Assembly: GCF_003574085.1 (NCBI RefSeq)
Contig: NZ_QWKZ01000001.1
Location: 30,984 to 94,983 of the forward strand
Length of the DNA: 64,000 nt
Reading direction: 5' to 3'
Source: Meiothermus luteus
GTDB lineage: Bacteria; Deinococcota; Deinococci; Deinococcales; Thermaceae
This document shows, one piece after another, positions 24,464-32,611 of this stretch (position 1 is the first letter of the stretch; each line of letters begins with the position of its first letter). Position numbers and translations under genes: made by a program. Under the pieces are notes generated by a model. It was not told where the DNA came from. It ran no database searches and saw only the letters and a program-made list of their open reading frames with translations.

Positions 24464-25102
24464 ATGTTACGACTTTTTGTTGCTCTTTTGACCCTGCTGA
24501 GCCTGGCCCAGGCTCAGCAGACCCTAACAGGTCGTGCCAGCGTGATAGACGGGGACACCCTGGAGGTGCAGGGTGTTCGCATCCGGCTGTGGGGCATAGA
24601 CGCGGTGGAGTCCTCACAAACCTGCCTGGACGCTTCGGGGAAGGCCTGGCCGTGTGGACGCCGCGCCGCTTTCGCCCTGGCGGATTTCCTAGGGCAGCGC
24701 ACCGTGCGTTGCGAGCGGCGGGACACCGACCGCTACGGACGGATGGTGGCGGTGTGCTACGTGGGTGGAATAGAGATCAACCGCTGGCTGGTGGAACAGG
24801 GCTGGGCCCTCGCTTACGTCAGGTACGGAGGGAGTGTCTACCTTGACGCCCAGCGCCAGGCCCAGGCTCTGAAACGGGGCATCTGGCAAGGGCGTTTCAC
24901 ACCGCCCTGGGAGTACCGCCGCAACCCGGCTAACCCGCCCAGCGCCGGAGCGCCAAGAAGTCCAGCTACCCCACCAAGCAGCGTTTACTATCGCAGCTGC
25001 GCCGAGGCCCGAGCTGCCGGAGCCGCGCCCCTCTACCGGGGCCAGCCGGGGTACCGCCCAGGACTGGATCGGGATGGGGACGGGGTGGCCTGTGAGCGCT
25101 GA
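24464..25102 (+). CDS. Secreted thermonuclease (SNase) with Excalibur domain
   Basis: 212 aa. A signal peptide of about 18 residues ends LSLAQAQ. The staphylococcal nuclease-like domain (about 22-150) has DGDTLEV, RLWGIDAVE (Arg/Glu of the active site) and DRYGRMVA. A C-terminal Excalibur-type calcium-binding motif reads SCAEARAAGAAP and DRDGDGVACER. It would act outside the cytoplasm, cutting DNA or RNA. On a conjugative element it might process surface DNA or act against recipient or phage nucleic acid, which is speculative. Confidence 0.85.
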   Translation: MLRLFVALLTLLSLAQAQQTLTGRASVIDGDTLEVQGVRIRLWGIDAVESSQTCLDASGKAWPCGRRAAFALADFLGQRTVRCERRDTDRYGRMVAVCYVGGIEINRWLVEQGWALAYVRYGGSVYLDAQRQAQALKRGIWQGRFTPPWEYRRNPANPPSAGAPRSPATPPSSVYYRSCAEARAAGAAPLYRGQPGYRPGLDRDGDGVACER

Positions 25103-25118
25103 GGCGCGGCCCCCGGCG

Positions 25119-25871
25119 TCAGAGGGCAACCCGGCAGTGCCGCACCAGCTCCCGCCGCAGCCTACCCACCAAGACCCCCAGCTCCCGCAGGGCTTCGAGC
25201 AACTCCTCGCGGGTGTCGGCTTCTGTCCAGTCCGTGCGCCAGCCCATTGCCTCGAGTTCCTCTTCCGAGGTTTCCAGCTGTACCCTCAGGTAGAACAGCC
25301 TTGAAAGTACCCTCTGGGTGCAGCGGGCGATGTCCTCGCTCACCGTAGCCGGCCACTCCCCCCGGCTGCTTTCCAGGAAGGTGCTCAGCGTCCCTAGCCA
25401 CCTGGCTGCCTCGTCCAACTGCGCCGAGCCACCCCGAAGAAAGCGGTGGCACTCCCGCAGACGGTCTCTGGCTTCGATCAGCTGCTGGGCTATCTTCTGC
25501 CAGCGTCCGCTAAGGCGCTCCTCCAGGCTTTCCAGCAGGCTGGATGTTGGCGACAGACCGAAATCAAGTTCCTCCAGGGCTTCGTTGCGCAGGCTGGCCA
25601 GGACGGCTTTGGCATAGGCGGCCTCGAAGAGCTCGGGCGGGCGGTATCCAGCCCGGCTTAGCCCGGCCAACTCGGCCAGGCTGAAGCAGGCGTACAGGAA
25701 CCACCGCAGCCCCTTCCAGGCCTCCAGCTGGGCTCCAGTGACAAGCTGGGGGTCGGCCTGCGGCCATCGCTTGACCAGCTCCAGGGAAACCCGCTCTACC
25801 GGCTCCCTCAGCAGCTCGGCAGCCTCGCTCAGGGTGAAGCGCTGTGCGCGCCTGGCCTCCAGCAGTTCCAT
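25119..25871 (-). CDS. Hypothetical protein downstream of the serine recombinase
   Basis: 250 residues. The N-terminus (FTLSEAAELLREPVERVSLEL, seen as FTLSEAAELLRE about 13-24) looks like a MerR/excisionase-type winged helix. A long helical region follows with ALEELDFGLSPTSSLLESLEER and a C-terminal acidic/basic coiled part. GGAG lies 9 nt upstream of the chosen ATG; the longer frame overlaps the recombinase. It is 26 bp downstream of the recombinase stop, so it is probably co-transcribed. A recombination directionality or accessory role is possible but unproven. Confidence 0.55.
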   Translation of the reverse strand: MELLEARRAQRFTLSEAAELLREPVERVSLELVKRWPQADPQLVTGAQLEAWKGLRWFLYACFSLAELAGLSRAGYRPPELFEAAYAKAVLASLRNEALEELDFGLSPTSSLLESLEERLSGRWQKIAQQLIEARDRLRECHRFLRGGSAQLDEAARWLGTLSTFLESSRGEWPATVSEDIARCTQRVLSRLFYLRVQLETSEEELEAMGWRTDWTEADTREELLEALRELGVLVGRLRRELVRHCRVAL

Positions 25872-25897
25872 AGATAAGCTCCTCGCACGTACCAAGG

Positions 25898-27901
25898 CTA
25901 GCAGGCTCCTGGACTGGAATCCAGCTCGCCTGCCGAAACCAGCGCCTCCACCTCCGCCCACACCCCCTGGCTGACCCAGTTCTGATAGTGCCAGTAGACC
26001 ATCTTCCCCGGCGGGTAGCTGGACGGCAGGCTCTTCCAGGGCCGCCCCTCCCGCAGCACCAGGAAGATGGCCTCCACGAGGGAGCGCCTGGCGTAGCGGG
26101 GTGGGGCTCCTCTGGCTTGGGGTTCAAACAGCGGCTCCAACCGCTGCCACAGCGCATCGGGGAGGGGATACGGGTAGCGGGGGTCAGGCTCCCGTTTCGG
26201 ACGAACACGCTTCCCATACACCCACCTCCAGGCTGTCCCGTTGCTCACCCCATACTTCCGGGCCAGGCTGCGGGCGCTGGCCCCTGTCCGGCGGTGCTCC
26301 TCAATCAGGGCAACCCGAACTTCTCCTTTCCCCGACGGCCCCGGCTTCTTGCGAGGAAGAAAGTAGGTCAAGTTACCTTGAATACCCCGATTGCCCTGCA
26401 CACGCCTGCCCGTGTGAGGTGCAATCTGCCCAAACCTGTAACGCACCTCTATCTCAACCTCTCCCTCACCTGGCCTTACCGTCACCTTCTCCACCAGTTC
26501 CCTTGCTACCGCCTGCTTCTCTTCCGGGGTAAGGCGATCTATCCGGTCGCGTAGTCGGGCCGAGAGACTCTCCAGGGAGTGGAGGGCTTCCTTACGCTGA
26601 CGCTCGGCGATGGAGCGCTCCCGCGCTGCCTCCAAGCTCGCCTGCACTTCTTGTATACGGGCTTCCAGATCCTCGATGCGGGCGTAGTAGGTCTGTTTAT
26701 CTATACCTCCTTCAAGGAAGAGGTCTAGCAGACGTGCGCGGGCTTCGATGAGGGCCTGCAGGCGTTTTTCCAGCAAGGAGACCTCATTCCTTTCCGGGGA
26801 TTCCTCATTCACAAAAGCCTGCAAAGCCTCACCAGGGTTCAGAAGGAAGGTGCGGATGTCCTGCCAGATGCTCTCCTCAAGCTCTGCCCGGCGCACATGA
26901 GGAGCGGTACAGCGCATGGAGGGGATGGGAGAAGCCTGGCGGTTCACACGCCCCACACAGGCGTAATAGTCGCTTGAGCCCACATATGCCCGCCCGCAGA
27001 CTCCGCAGCGTATGAGCCCTTTGAGCAGGTACACGCTGCGGGCGTTACGCGCGGCGAACAGGGCGTTTCGGGCTAGCTGCTCCTGGGCAGCCTGGAAAAG
27101 CGCGGGTTCTACCAGGGGCGGTACCGCTACCGGCACCAGATCGGGCTGAGGCTTGCGGGTGCGCTTGCCGTAGGTGTACTCCCCGATATACGTGCGGTTC
27201 TTGAGGATGCGCAGCACCCCGCCTCCCCGCCAGACCCCGGCGGTGCGTCTGCCCCGCACCCCGCGCCCCTCACGCCGGTACTTGGGAGGTACGCCCAGGC
27301 GGTTGAGCTCCTGGGCAACCCGCTCGGTGCTCCAGCCCCGTTCAGCAACCCAGGTAAATATCTGCCGCACCACCGCTCCCTCCTCGGGCTGGGGCGTCAG
27401 GCGACCGTCCTCAACGGTGTAGCCGTAGGGCACGATACCTCCCAGATACCGACCGCTCTGTGCGGCTTTGCGAAGGCCCAGTCGGCTGCGTTCGGCGAAG
27501 GTGTCCCGCTCCCACTCGGCGAAGACCGCCATGATTCCCAGCACCGCCTTACCGATGGAGGTGGTGGTGTTGATATTCGGCTCGGAGTAGCTCATGAGGC
27601 CCACGCCACACTGCTCCAACCGCTCGATGAGGTCGTAGGCTAGACGCACCTTGCGGGCCAGCCGATCCAGCCGGTAGACCAGCACCACCGCAAAACGTCC
27701 CTCCTGTGCGTCCGCGAGCAGGCGGGTCAGGGCAGGGCGATCCTCCTGGGCTCCTGAGTAGCCAGGGTCGGTGTAGGTGGCCGCTACCTCATACCCCAGT
27801 ACCTCAGCCCAGCGCGTGAGCACCTCCTTCTGAGCCTCGAGGGAGTAGCGCTCAACCTGCTCCTCGGTGGATACCCGGGTATATATAGCGCACTGCCTCA
27901 T
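25898..27901 (-). CDS. Large serine recombinase fused to an IS5-type DUF4096 domain
   Basis: 667 aa. The resolvase catalytic domain has YTRVST (nucleophile Ser11), YSGAQEDRPAL and VYRLDRLAR. The recombinase domain follows, then a zinc ribbon (CGVCGRAYVGS .. YYAC .. MRC), a coiled-coil segment (about 375-475) and the usual C-terminal beta part. Beyond this lies an unusual ~170-residue tail: a helix-turn-helix (SARSLARKYGVSNGTAWRW, about 540-558) and a DUF4096-like transposase N-terminal domain (PLPDALWQRLEPLFE, RPWKSLPSSYPPG, about 574-650). It overlaps the repressor gene by 4 nt (ATGA), so repressor and recombinase form one unit. Likely the integrase of this element. Confidence 0.88.
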   Translation of the reverse strand: MRQCAIYTRVSTEEQVERYSLEAQKEVLTRWAEVLGYEVAATYTDPGYSGAQEDRPALTRLLADAQEGRFAVVLVYRLDRLARKVRLAYDLIERLEQCGVGLMSYSEPNINTTTSIGKAVLGIMAVFAEWERDTFAERSRLGLRKAAQSGRYLGGIVPYGYTVEDGRLTPQPEEGAVVRQIFTWVAERGWSTERVAQELNRLGVPPKYRREGRGVRGRRTAGVWRGGGVLRILKNRTYIGEYTYGKRTRKPQPDLVPVAVPPLVEPALFQAAQEQLARNALFAARNARSVYLLKGLIRCGVCGRAYVGSSDYYACVGRVNRQASPIPSMRCTAPHVRRAELEESIWQDIRTFLLNPGEALQAFVNEESPERNEVSLLEKRLQALIEARARLLDLFLEGGIDKQTYYARIEDLEARIQEVQASLEAARERSIAERQRKEALHSLESLSARLRDRIDRLTPEEKQAVARELVEKVTVRPGEGEVEIEVRYRFGQIAPHTGRRVQGNRGIQGNLTYFLPRKKPGPSGKGEVRVALIEEHRRTGASARSLARKYGVSNGTAWRWVYGKRVRPKREPDPRYPYPLPDALWQRLEPLFEPQARGAPPRYARRSLVEAIFLVLREGRPWKSLPSSYPPGKMVYWHYQNWVSQGVWAEVEALVSAGELDSSPGAC

Positions 27902-28602
27902 GGCCGGCGGAACTCCCCATGAACGATGCCCACCGGAACATACGCGGCCTTCCGGCCCGCAGGTGTCTGGAGTGAGCCGTCGGGCAGAAGCCAGAAGGTT
28001 GCCCCGGTGCCCCCGACCGGACGTACCAGACTGGCCTCGGAGGGGAGGCGGAAAATCAGGGGGCGGCGGATTTCCTCGACAAAGCCGAGCAGGGTAACGC
28101 CCCGTTCCAGAGCCGCTCTGCGTTCGACCACCAGTACAGAGCCCTCGCTAAGCTGCAACTCCTCTGAGCGCAGCGCCTCCCGCTCCAGCAAGGCCAGAAA
28201 GAAGCTGGTGTAGCCCGGGCGGGTTGGAAGCAGGCGGGTGTCCAGGTAGCTTCTGCTGGGCGCTTCCTCCCCCACGCAAGCGGGGGCCAGGGCAGGGTAG
28301 TAGGGTATGGCGACAACGCCAGGGGCAGAGGGTGCAAACTCTTCTGCTGCGCCCTCGCCGAGCAGCACTTCAATCGAGGGCAGGTGCAGGGTGCGCAGCA
28401 GAGCCTGTAAACGCCCCACGCTCATGTCGCGAATGTCGTGGGCTCCTCGCTCGAGCTTGGCAACAAGGGAAGGGGAAACTCCGGCGGCCAGGGCCAGGCC
28501 TTCGCGGGAATAACCCAGTTTCTCACGCCGGGCCTGCAGAAGTCGGGCCCACTGGGGTGTGTGGATTTCTGTGGGGGCTGTACGGAAACTTTTCTTAGGC
28601 AT
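27898..28602 (-). CDS. CI-like repressor (XRE HTH, degenerate S24-like domain)
   Basis: 234 aa. The N-terminal XRE helix-turn-helix (about 18-72) includes EGLALAAGVSPSLVAKLERG. The C-terminal part (SEGSVLVVERRAALERG, LLGFVEEI) has the beta-rich look of S24 repressors but lacks an evident catalytic Ser/Lys pair, so it is probably not self-cleaving. It is divergent from a Cro-like gene across an operator-rich gap and overlaps the serine recombinase start. This CI-integrase arrangement is typical of temperate phage and integrative elements. It probably represses both divergent promoters. Confidence 0.8.
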   Translation of the reverse strand: MPKKSFRTAPTEIHTPQWARLLQARREKLGYSREGLALAAGVSPSLVAKLERGAHDIRDMSVGRLQALLRTLHLPSIEVLLGEGAAEEFAPSAPGVVAIPYYPALAPACVGEEAPSRSYLDTRLLPTRPGYTSFFLALLEREALRSEELQLSEGSVLVVERRAALERGVTLLGFVEEIRRPLIFRLPSEASLVRPVGGTGATFWLLPDGSLQTPAGRKAAYVPVGIVHGEFRRP

Positions 28603-28613
28603 ATACAGTAGTT

Positions 28614-28659
28614 TATTACATGTAATATATTGCTAGCAGGTTAGTAATATGTTACCATG
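28614..28659. promoter_or_regulatory. Divergent operator/promoter region
   Basis: Contains a perfect 14-bp palindrome TATTACATGTAATA (28614-28627) and direct repeats GTAATATATTGCTAGC (28623) and GTAATATGTTACCATG (28644), 21 bp apart. TAATAT at 28645-28650 is the -10 for the Cro-like gene. On the other strand GTAATAAACTACTGTATATG leads into the repressor start. This is the likely binding region of the CI/Cro pair. Confidence 0.6.
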
Positions 28660-28664
28660 CTGGC

Positions 28665-28919
28665 ATGGGCCAACCCAACATCATCCGTCGGCTGCGGCTG
28701 CGTGCTGGTTTGAGCCAGGAGTCGCTGGCAATGGGAGCTGGTATTACGTTGTCGCTACTGACCAAGTACGAGCAAGGCAGGATACGGCGGCCCTCGCTGG
28801 TTTGCAGTCACAAGCTGGCGAGGGTGCTGGCGTCGCGGCTGGGCGTTAGCGAGGAGAGGCTGCTGTTACAGATCGCGGAGGGGTTCGAGTGCCACCTAGA
28901 CCACGACGTGTCCGATTAG
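28665..28919 (+). CDS. Cro-like XRE-family DNA-binding protein
   Basis: 84 aa. The helix-turn-helix spans about residues 5-60 (LRLRAGLSQESLAMGAGI, LTKYEQGRIRRPS). It is divergently transcribed from the CI-like repressor, and its -10 overlaps the second operator repeat. It probably acts as the antirepressor half of a CI/Cro switch, or as a plasmid copy/transfer regulator. Confidence 0.75.
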   Translation: MGQPNIIRRLRLRAGLSQESLAMGAGITLSLLTKYEQGRIRRPSLVCSHKLARVLASRLGVSEERLLLQIAEGFECHLDHDVSD

Positions 28920-28994
28920 TGCGTCAGTACAGCGAAAACGAAGATTTCTCATCATTCGTCCGGCGAGCGCTGGAAATCGTGCTAGCGTCAGTAG

Positions 28995-29441
28995 ATGACC
29001 AGGGTGCGCAGGGCGCACCACGACTTGATGCAAATGGAGAGAGATTTGTTCTTGCTGACACCCCGCCACAAGCGCCTGGCGGTGAGCCTCCCGGCGGGCA
29101 GAATCGCAGAGCTGCTGCGCTCTGCCCAGGAGATGCGGACGTTACTGCCGAACACGAAGCCCCTGCCGGAGATCGCCTTCGATCTGGAAGGGATGGGGAT
29201 CACGGTACACCCGCTGTCCCTGCTCCCTGATGCACTCCAGGAAGTGCTGGAGATGGCCGGCAGGGCCCGCTTTGCCTGTCAGGCTTTGGGCATGGAAATG
29301 GGCGGGCGGCTCCTGGTGTCTGTGGGGCTGGCCTGGCTCGAGGTGCAGGTCTGGCGCGGAGAAAGCCTGGAGGTGCTCGTCCACGAGCTGGAGGAGGTGG
29401 AAGATGAGGGACATCCTGACGTGCTCTATCGAAAAGATTGA
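28995..29441 (+). CDS. Hypothetical protein before the primase
   Basis: 148 residues, soluble, with a basic N-terminus and an acidic C-terminus. It overlaps the primase start by 38 nt, so translation is likely coupled. No domain recognised. A GTG-start frame beginning near 28889 reads sensibly for about 35 codons before it runs into the shadow of this gene; I did not call it. Confidence 0.5.
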   Translation: MTRVRRAHHDLMQMERDLFLLTPRHKRLAVSLPAGRIAELLRSAQEMRTLLPNTKPLPEIAFDLEGMGITVHPLSLLPDALQEVLEMAGRARFACQALGMEMGGRLLVSVGLAWLEVQVWRGESLEVLVHELEEVEDEGHPDVLYRKD

Positions 29442-30345
29442 CCTGCCTGCACTGGTGTGCGAACTCTGGCCGGAGGCCGGGGCCAGGCCGGGGCGAGCCG
29501 GGGTATGCCGGGCGGTGTGGCGAGGGGATACCCACCCCTCGCTTTCTTTGTTCAGGGCTCGTGGTATCTGGTTCTGGAAGGACCACGCCACCGGGGAGGG
29601 CGGCAACGCCTTCCACCTGTTGCTCCGGGCTGGAATGAGCAAGGAGGCGGCAGCAGAAATCATCAAAAGCAGGGCCGAAGTGTCCCCGCCAGAGGCTCGA
29701 TATTTCCGCCAGCGAAGCATATCCACAGCGCCTTCCCCTTCCGTGGGCCTGACCCCGTGTGAGCAGCGGGCCCTGGCAGCAGCCCAGCAGCGTCTTGACG
29801 AGGCGGCCATAGCGGGGCGGGGGATCACCCTCGAGCAGGCCCGGCGGGTGGGGTTGGGGAAGAGCCGCCAGGGTGACCTGGTGATTCCCATTTTGGGGCC
29901 CACGGGCGAGGTGCAGGCCATCAAGGCCCGGCTCAAAAATCCCCAGGACTTCCGCTACCGCTACCTCACCCCAGGCCGGGGTGCACCGGCCTGGTTCTCT
30001 CCTGGTTTCGCCCGGTGGCCTGAGCGGCCTGTCATTGTCATGGAGGGCGAACTCAACGCCATCACGAGCTGGTTTGCCCTCAAAGGACAGGCCGACCTGG
30101 TGGGGCTGCCCGGGGTGGAGGGGGCCGTACCCTGGAACTACCTCAAAGGGCGGCGGGTCTACCTCTACGCCGATGAGGATGAGGGTGGACGCAACGCTGT
30201 GCGGCGCTGGTGTGAGGAGGGCGGGGGTGAGAAAGTTGCGATTTTTGTCTTAGCGTCGCTTGGAGGTGGTATGGACGCTTGCGAGTACGCCGCACGGTGG
30301 GGGCAGCCTGCCCTGGCCGAGCGGCTGATGGAGTTGACGGGCTAA
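29404..30345 (+). CDS. TOPRIM DNA primase-like protein
   Basis: 313 aa. The N-terminal region resembles the CHC2 zinc-binding fold context of DnaG (GDTHPSLSLFRARGIWFWKDH, then GGNAFHLLLRAG), but only two Cys remain, so a zinc site is doubtful. A primase core linker leads to TOPRIM with VIVMEGELNAI (about 209-219) and LYADEDEGGRNAV (about 254-266). It would prime replication of this element with the ATPase encoded next. It lies in a co-directional run from the Cro-like gene to the iterons. Confidence 0.75.
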   Translation: MRDILTCSIEKIDLPALVCELWPEAGARPGRAGVCRAVWRGDTHPSLSLFRARGIWFWKDHATGEGGNAFHLLLRAGMSKEAAAEIIKSRAEVSPPEARYFRQRSISTAPSPSVGLTPCEQRALAAAQQRLDEAAIAGRGITLEQARRVGLGKSRQGDLVIPILGPTGEVQAIKARLKNPQDFRYRYLTPGRGAPAWFSPGFARWPERPVIVMEGELNAITSWFALKGQADLVGLPGVEGAVPWNYLKGRRVYLYADEDEGGRNAVRRWCEEGGGEKVAIFVLASLGGGMDACEYAARWGQPALAERLMELTG

Positions 30346-30351
30346 AAAAAT

Positions 30352-30387
30352 CACCCCACCTGGCGGGGTGGGATGAAAAAAAGGAGG
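30352..30387 (+). promoter_or_regulatory. Hairpin and strong ribosome-binding site before the replication ATPase
   Basis: CACCCC / GGGGTG hairpin (30352-30357, 30365-30370) between primase and ATPase, followed by AAAAAGGAGG (30378-30387). The AGGAGG is 6 nt before a TTG, whereas the ATG 21 nt upstream has no good SD, so I favour the TTG start. Confidence 0.45.
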
Positions 30388-30393
30388 TTCTCC

Positions 30394-32322
30394 TTGCAAC
30401 AAACAATATATCAAGAACTGACCAGTGAGGAAATCCTACCGGGCTACCCCCGCTACCGCGTGCATCAGGGCCGTATCGAGATGGCGCGGCTGGAGGGCCG
30501 GGGGGAGCACCAGACCGTCAGGTACGTGCCGCTGTCTAATTTCGCCTGCCTCATCCGCCGCGAGGTGCGGCGCACGGACGGGGTGCAGGACGAGCTGCTG
30601 TTTGAGATTGAGGGCCAGGGCGCAGACGGCCCCCTCCCACGGGTGCGGGTGCGCTCGAGTGAGTTTGCGGCCATGAACTGGCCCATCCGGGAGTGGGGAG
30701 CCCGAGCTATCGTGGCCCCCGGCCAGAGCAACCGCGACCACCTGCGGGCGGCCATCCAGCACTTGAGCGATCCAGAGCAGACCACGGTCTACGCCCATAC
30801 CGGCTGGATACGGAGGGGGACGGAGTGGGTCTATCTGCACGCCGGTGGCGGGATAGGGCCGGGCGGGAGCGTGGGGGGCCTCGAGGTTGACCTGCCCCCG
30901 GAGCTCGCGGGCTTTGCCCTGCCCCAGCCCCCTGAGGGGAAGGCGGAGCTTGCGGCCCTGCAAACCCTGGTGGGTCTGCTCGAGGTGGCCCCCCGTCGGG
31001 TTACCTGGCCGCTGCTGCTGTATGCCCTGGGTGCGGTGATTGAGCACCCGATGGGTAGCCTCTACCTGGCCGGACACACCGGGGCCCGGAAGACTAGCGT
31101 CTCCATGCTGGTGCAGGCCTTGTGGGGGCACACCCAGCCCCACCCGCCCACCAACTGGGAGGGGACGGCCAACGCGCTGGAAGCCTTGGCGTTTGCAGCC
31201 AAGGACGCGCTCTTGCTGGTGGACGACTACGCCCCTACCGGGCATGAGGGCAAGCAGAAAGAGTTGCAGGCCAAGGCCTCGCGAATCCTCCGCAACCAGG
31301 GCAACGGGGTGGGGCGGGCCCGGATGCGCTCCGATGGCACCATGCAGCCGGAGCGGGCCCCCAGGGGCAGCCTGCTCATCACCGGGGAGGATTTACCCCC
31401 AGGCCACAGCGTCAGGGCACGCTGTTTGGTGCTGGAACTGATCCCCGGAGAAGTAAATCTTGAGGCGCTCAGCCGGATGCAGCGGGAGGTGCATCGCCTG
31501 TCCCTGGCCTTGAGCGCCTGGGTGCGCTGGCTGGCGGGGCGGCTGGAGGGGGTACGCAAACAGGTGCGGCTACGCGCTGCCGAGCGTCGTTCCGCTTACC
31601 CTGCCGAGCACGGGCGCACCACCGATGCGGTGGCCCGGCTTCATGCGGTGTGGGAGGTGGTGCGGGCGTACTGGACGGAGATCGGTCTCATAGATGAGGC
31701 CCAGGCTGCCGCCCTGGAGAGCGAGATAACCGGGGTGTTGCAGGCCGTGGCCGGGATGCAGGCGGGCTACCAGCAGGACGCTGACCCGACCCAGCGGTTC
31801 ATCCCGCTGTTGTTGGGGCTGTTCAGCAGCCGCCGGGCCCACCTGGGCAACCGGCTATACGCCGAGGAGCCCCCACTGGACGCCGAGCGGTGGGGCTGGT
31901 TGTGGCAGCCCACCGCAAACGTGTGGGCTCCACAAGGGCCGCAGGTGGGATGGGTGGACGAGCAGGGGATTTACCTCGAGCCCACCACCGCCTACGCCGC
32001 CCTCAACCGCCTAGCGATGGAGAGCGGGGAGCCCCTGCCCACGCCCCGCACCCTGTGGAAGCGATTGGGCGAGCGCGGCCTGATCCGCTCGCAGGAGCGG
32101 GGTGGCCGGGTGCGCTATGGGGTGGGGGTGCGGATACAGGGCGTGACCCGCGACGTGTTGCACATCCCAGGGGGTATCCTCGCTAACAGTCCCAACAGTC
32201 CCAACACGGCGAATAACAACGTCCCTGACGAGGAAAAACCCGTTGGGAAAAATCAGCCTGTTGGGAGTAATTTTTCTCCCAACAGTCCCTCGGAAGAAGC
32301 GGGCTATGAGGTACAGGTCTGA
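30394..32322 (+). CDS. P-loop replication ATPase (DUF927-like)
   Basis: 642 aa from TTG (649 from an ATG 21 nt earlier). An N-terminal domain of about 200 residues is followed by a P-loop GHTGARKTS in LYLAGHTGARKTSVSML, Walker B ALLLVDDYAP, RGSLLITGEDLP and an arginine-finger-like VRARCLVLEL. This set matches the DUF927-type ATPases found with primases on integrative elements and plasmids. A winged-helix segment (TLWKRLGERGLIRSQE) lies near the C-terminus. Iteron-like repeats run through its last codons, a usual place for an origin bound by its own replication protein. The P-loop lacks the usual Gly before Lys (Arg instead). Confidence 0.75.
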   Translation: MQQTIYQELTSEEILPGYPRYRVHQGRIEMARLEGRGEHQTVRYVPLSNFACLIRREVRRTDGVQDELLFEIEGQGADGPLPRVRVRSSEFAAMNWPIREWGARAIVAPGQSNRDHLRAAIQHLSDPEQTTVYAHTGWIRRGTEWVYLHAGGGIGPGGSVGGLEVDLPPELAGFALPQPPEGKAELAALQTLVGLLEVAPRRVTWPLLLYALGAVIEHPMGSLYLAGHTGARKTSVSMLVQALWGHTQPHPPTNWEGTANALEALAFAAKDALLLVDDYAPTGHEGKQKELQAKASRILRNQGNGVGRARMRSDGTMQPERAPRGSLLITGEDLPPGHSVRARCLVLELIPGEVNLEALSRMQREVHRLSLALSAWVRWLAGRLEGVRKQVRLRAAERRSAYPAEHGRTTDAVARLHAVWEVVRAYWTEIGLIDEAQAAALESEITGVLQAVAGMQAGYQQDADPTQRFIPLLLGLFSSRRAHLGNRLYAEEPPLDAERWGWLWQPTANVWAPQGPQVGWVDEQGIYLEPTTAYAALNRLAMESGEPLPTPRTLWKRLGERGLIRSQERGGRVRYGVGVRIQGVTRDVLHIPGGILANSPNSPNTANNNVPDEEKPVGKNQPVGSNFSPNSPSEEAGYEVQV

Positions 32323-32594
32323 TATATGAGCCCCCTATTGCTAGGACTCCCAACAGTCCCAACAAATTGCGTTTCTTGTGTGCAGGACAGCACAATAAGC
32401 GTTGGGAAAAGCGGCTTTTGGAGGGGTCAAAACGGCAATTTTGTCCCAACGGGCAGAAATGCCGTTCAAAACGAGGCAAACTGCTTTTGCTGTGATTCCC
32501 TTCACAAGTGTTGGGAGTTTGGGGGGATAATGAAAACGTGTGTCCAGGACGGGAAAGATGAGGTTAGGGAACCCGGCTGTTGGGAATGTTGGGA
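32190..32594. repeat. GTTGGGA iteron-like cluster 2, candidate replication origin
   Basis: Thirteen boxes in both orientations. Inverted (TCCCAAC): 32190, 32199, 32277, 32348, 32357, 32444. Direct (GTTGGGA): 32242, 32260, 32401, 32510, 32579, 32588, plus a half-box (TCCC) at 32286. Pairs are spaced exactly 9 bp. The DNA between is A/T-richer than the surroundings. The same box occurs upstream at 21.9 kb and 14.6 kb. About 290 bp after the ATPase contain no gene. Confidence 0.75.
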
Positions 32595-32611
32595 CTAATT
32601 TGGGGGTAGGT

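Noticed and set aside
28889..29230. GTG-start frame beginning PPRPRRVRLVRQYSENED
   Set aside because: It looks protein-like for about 35 codons but then becomes the shadow of the better-supported gene at 28995. No stop or start arrangement supports a separate gene.
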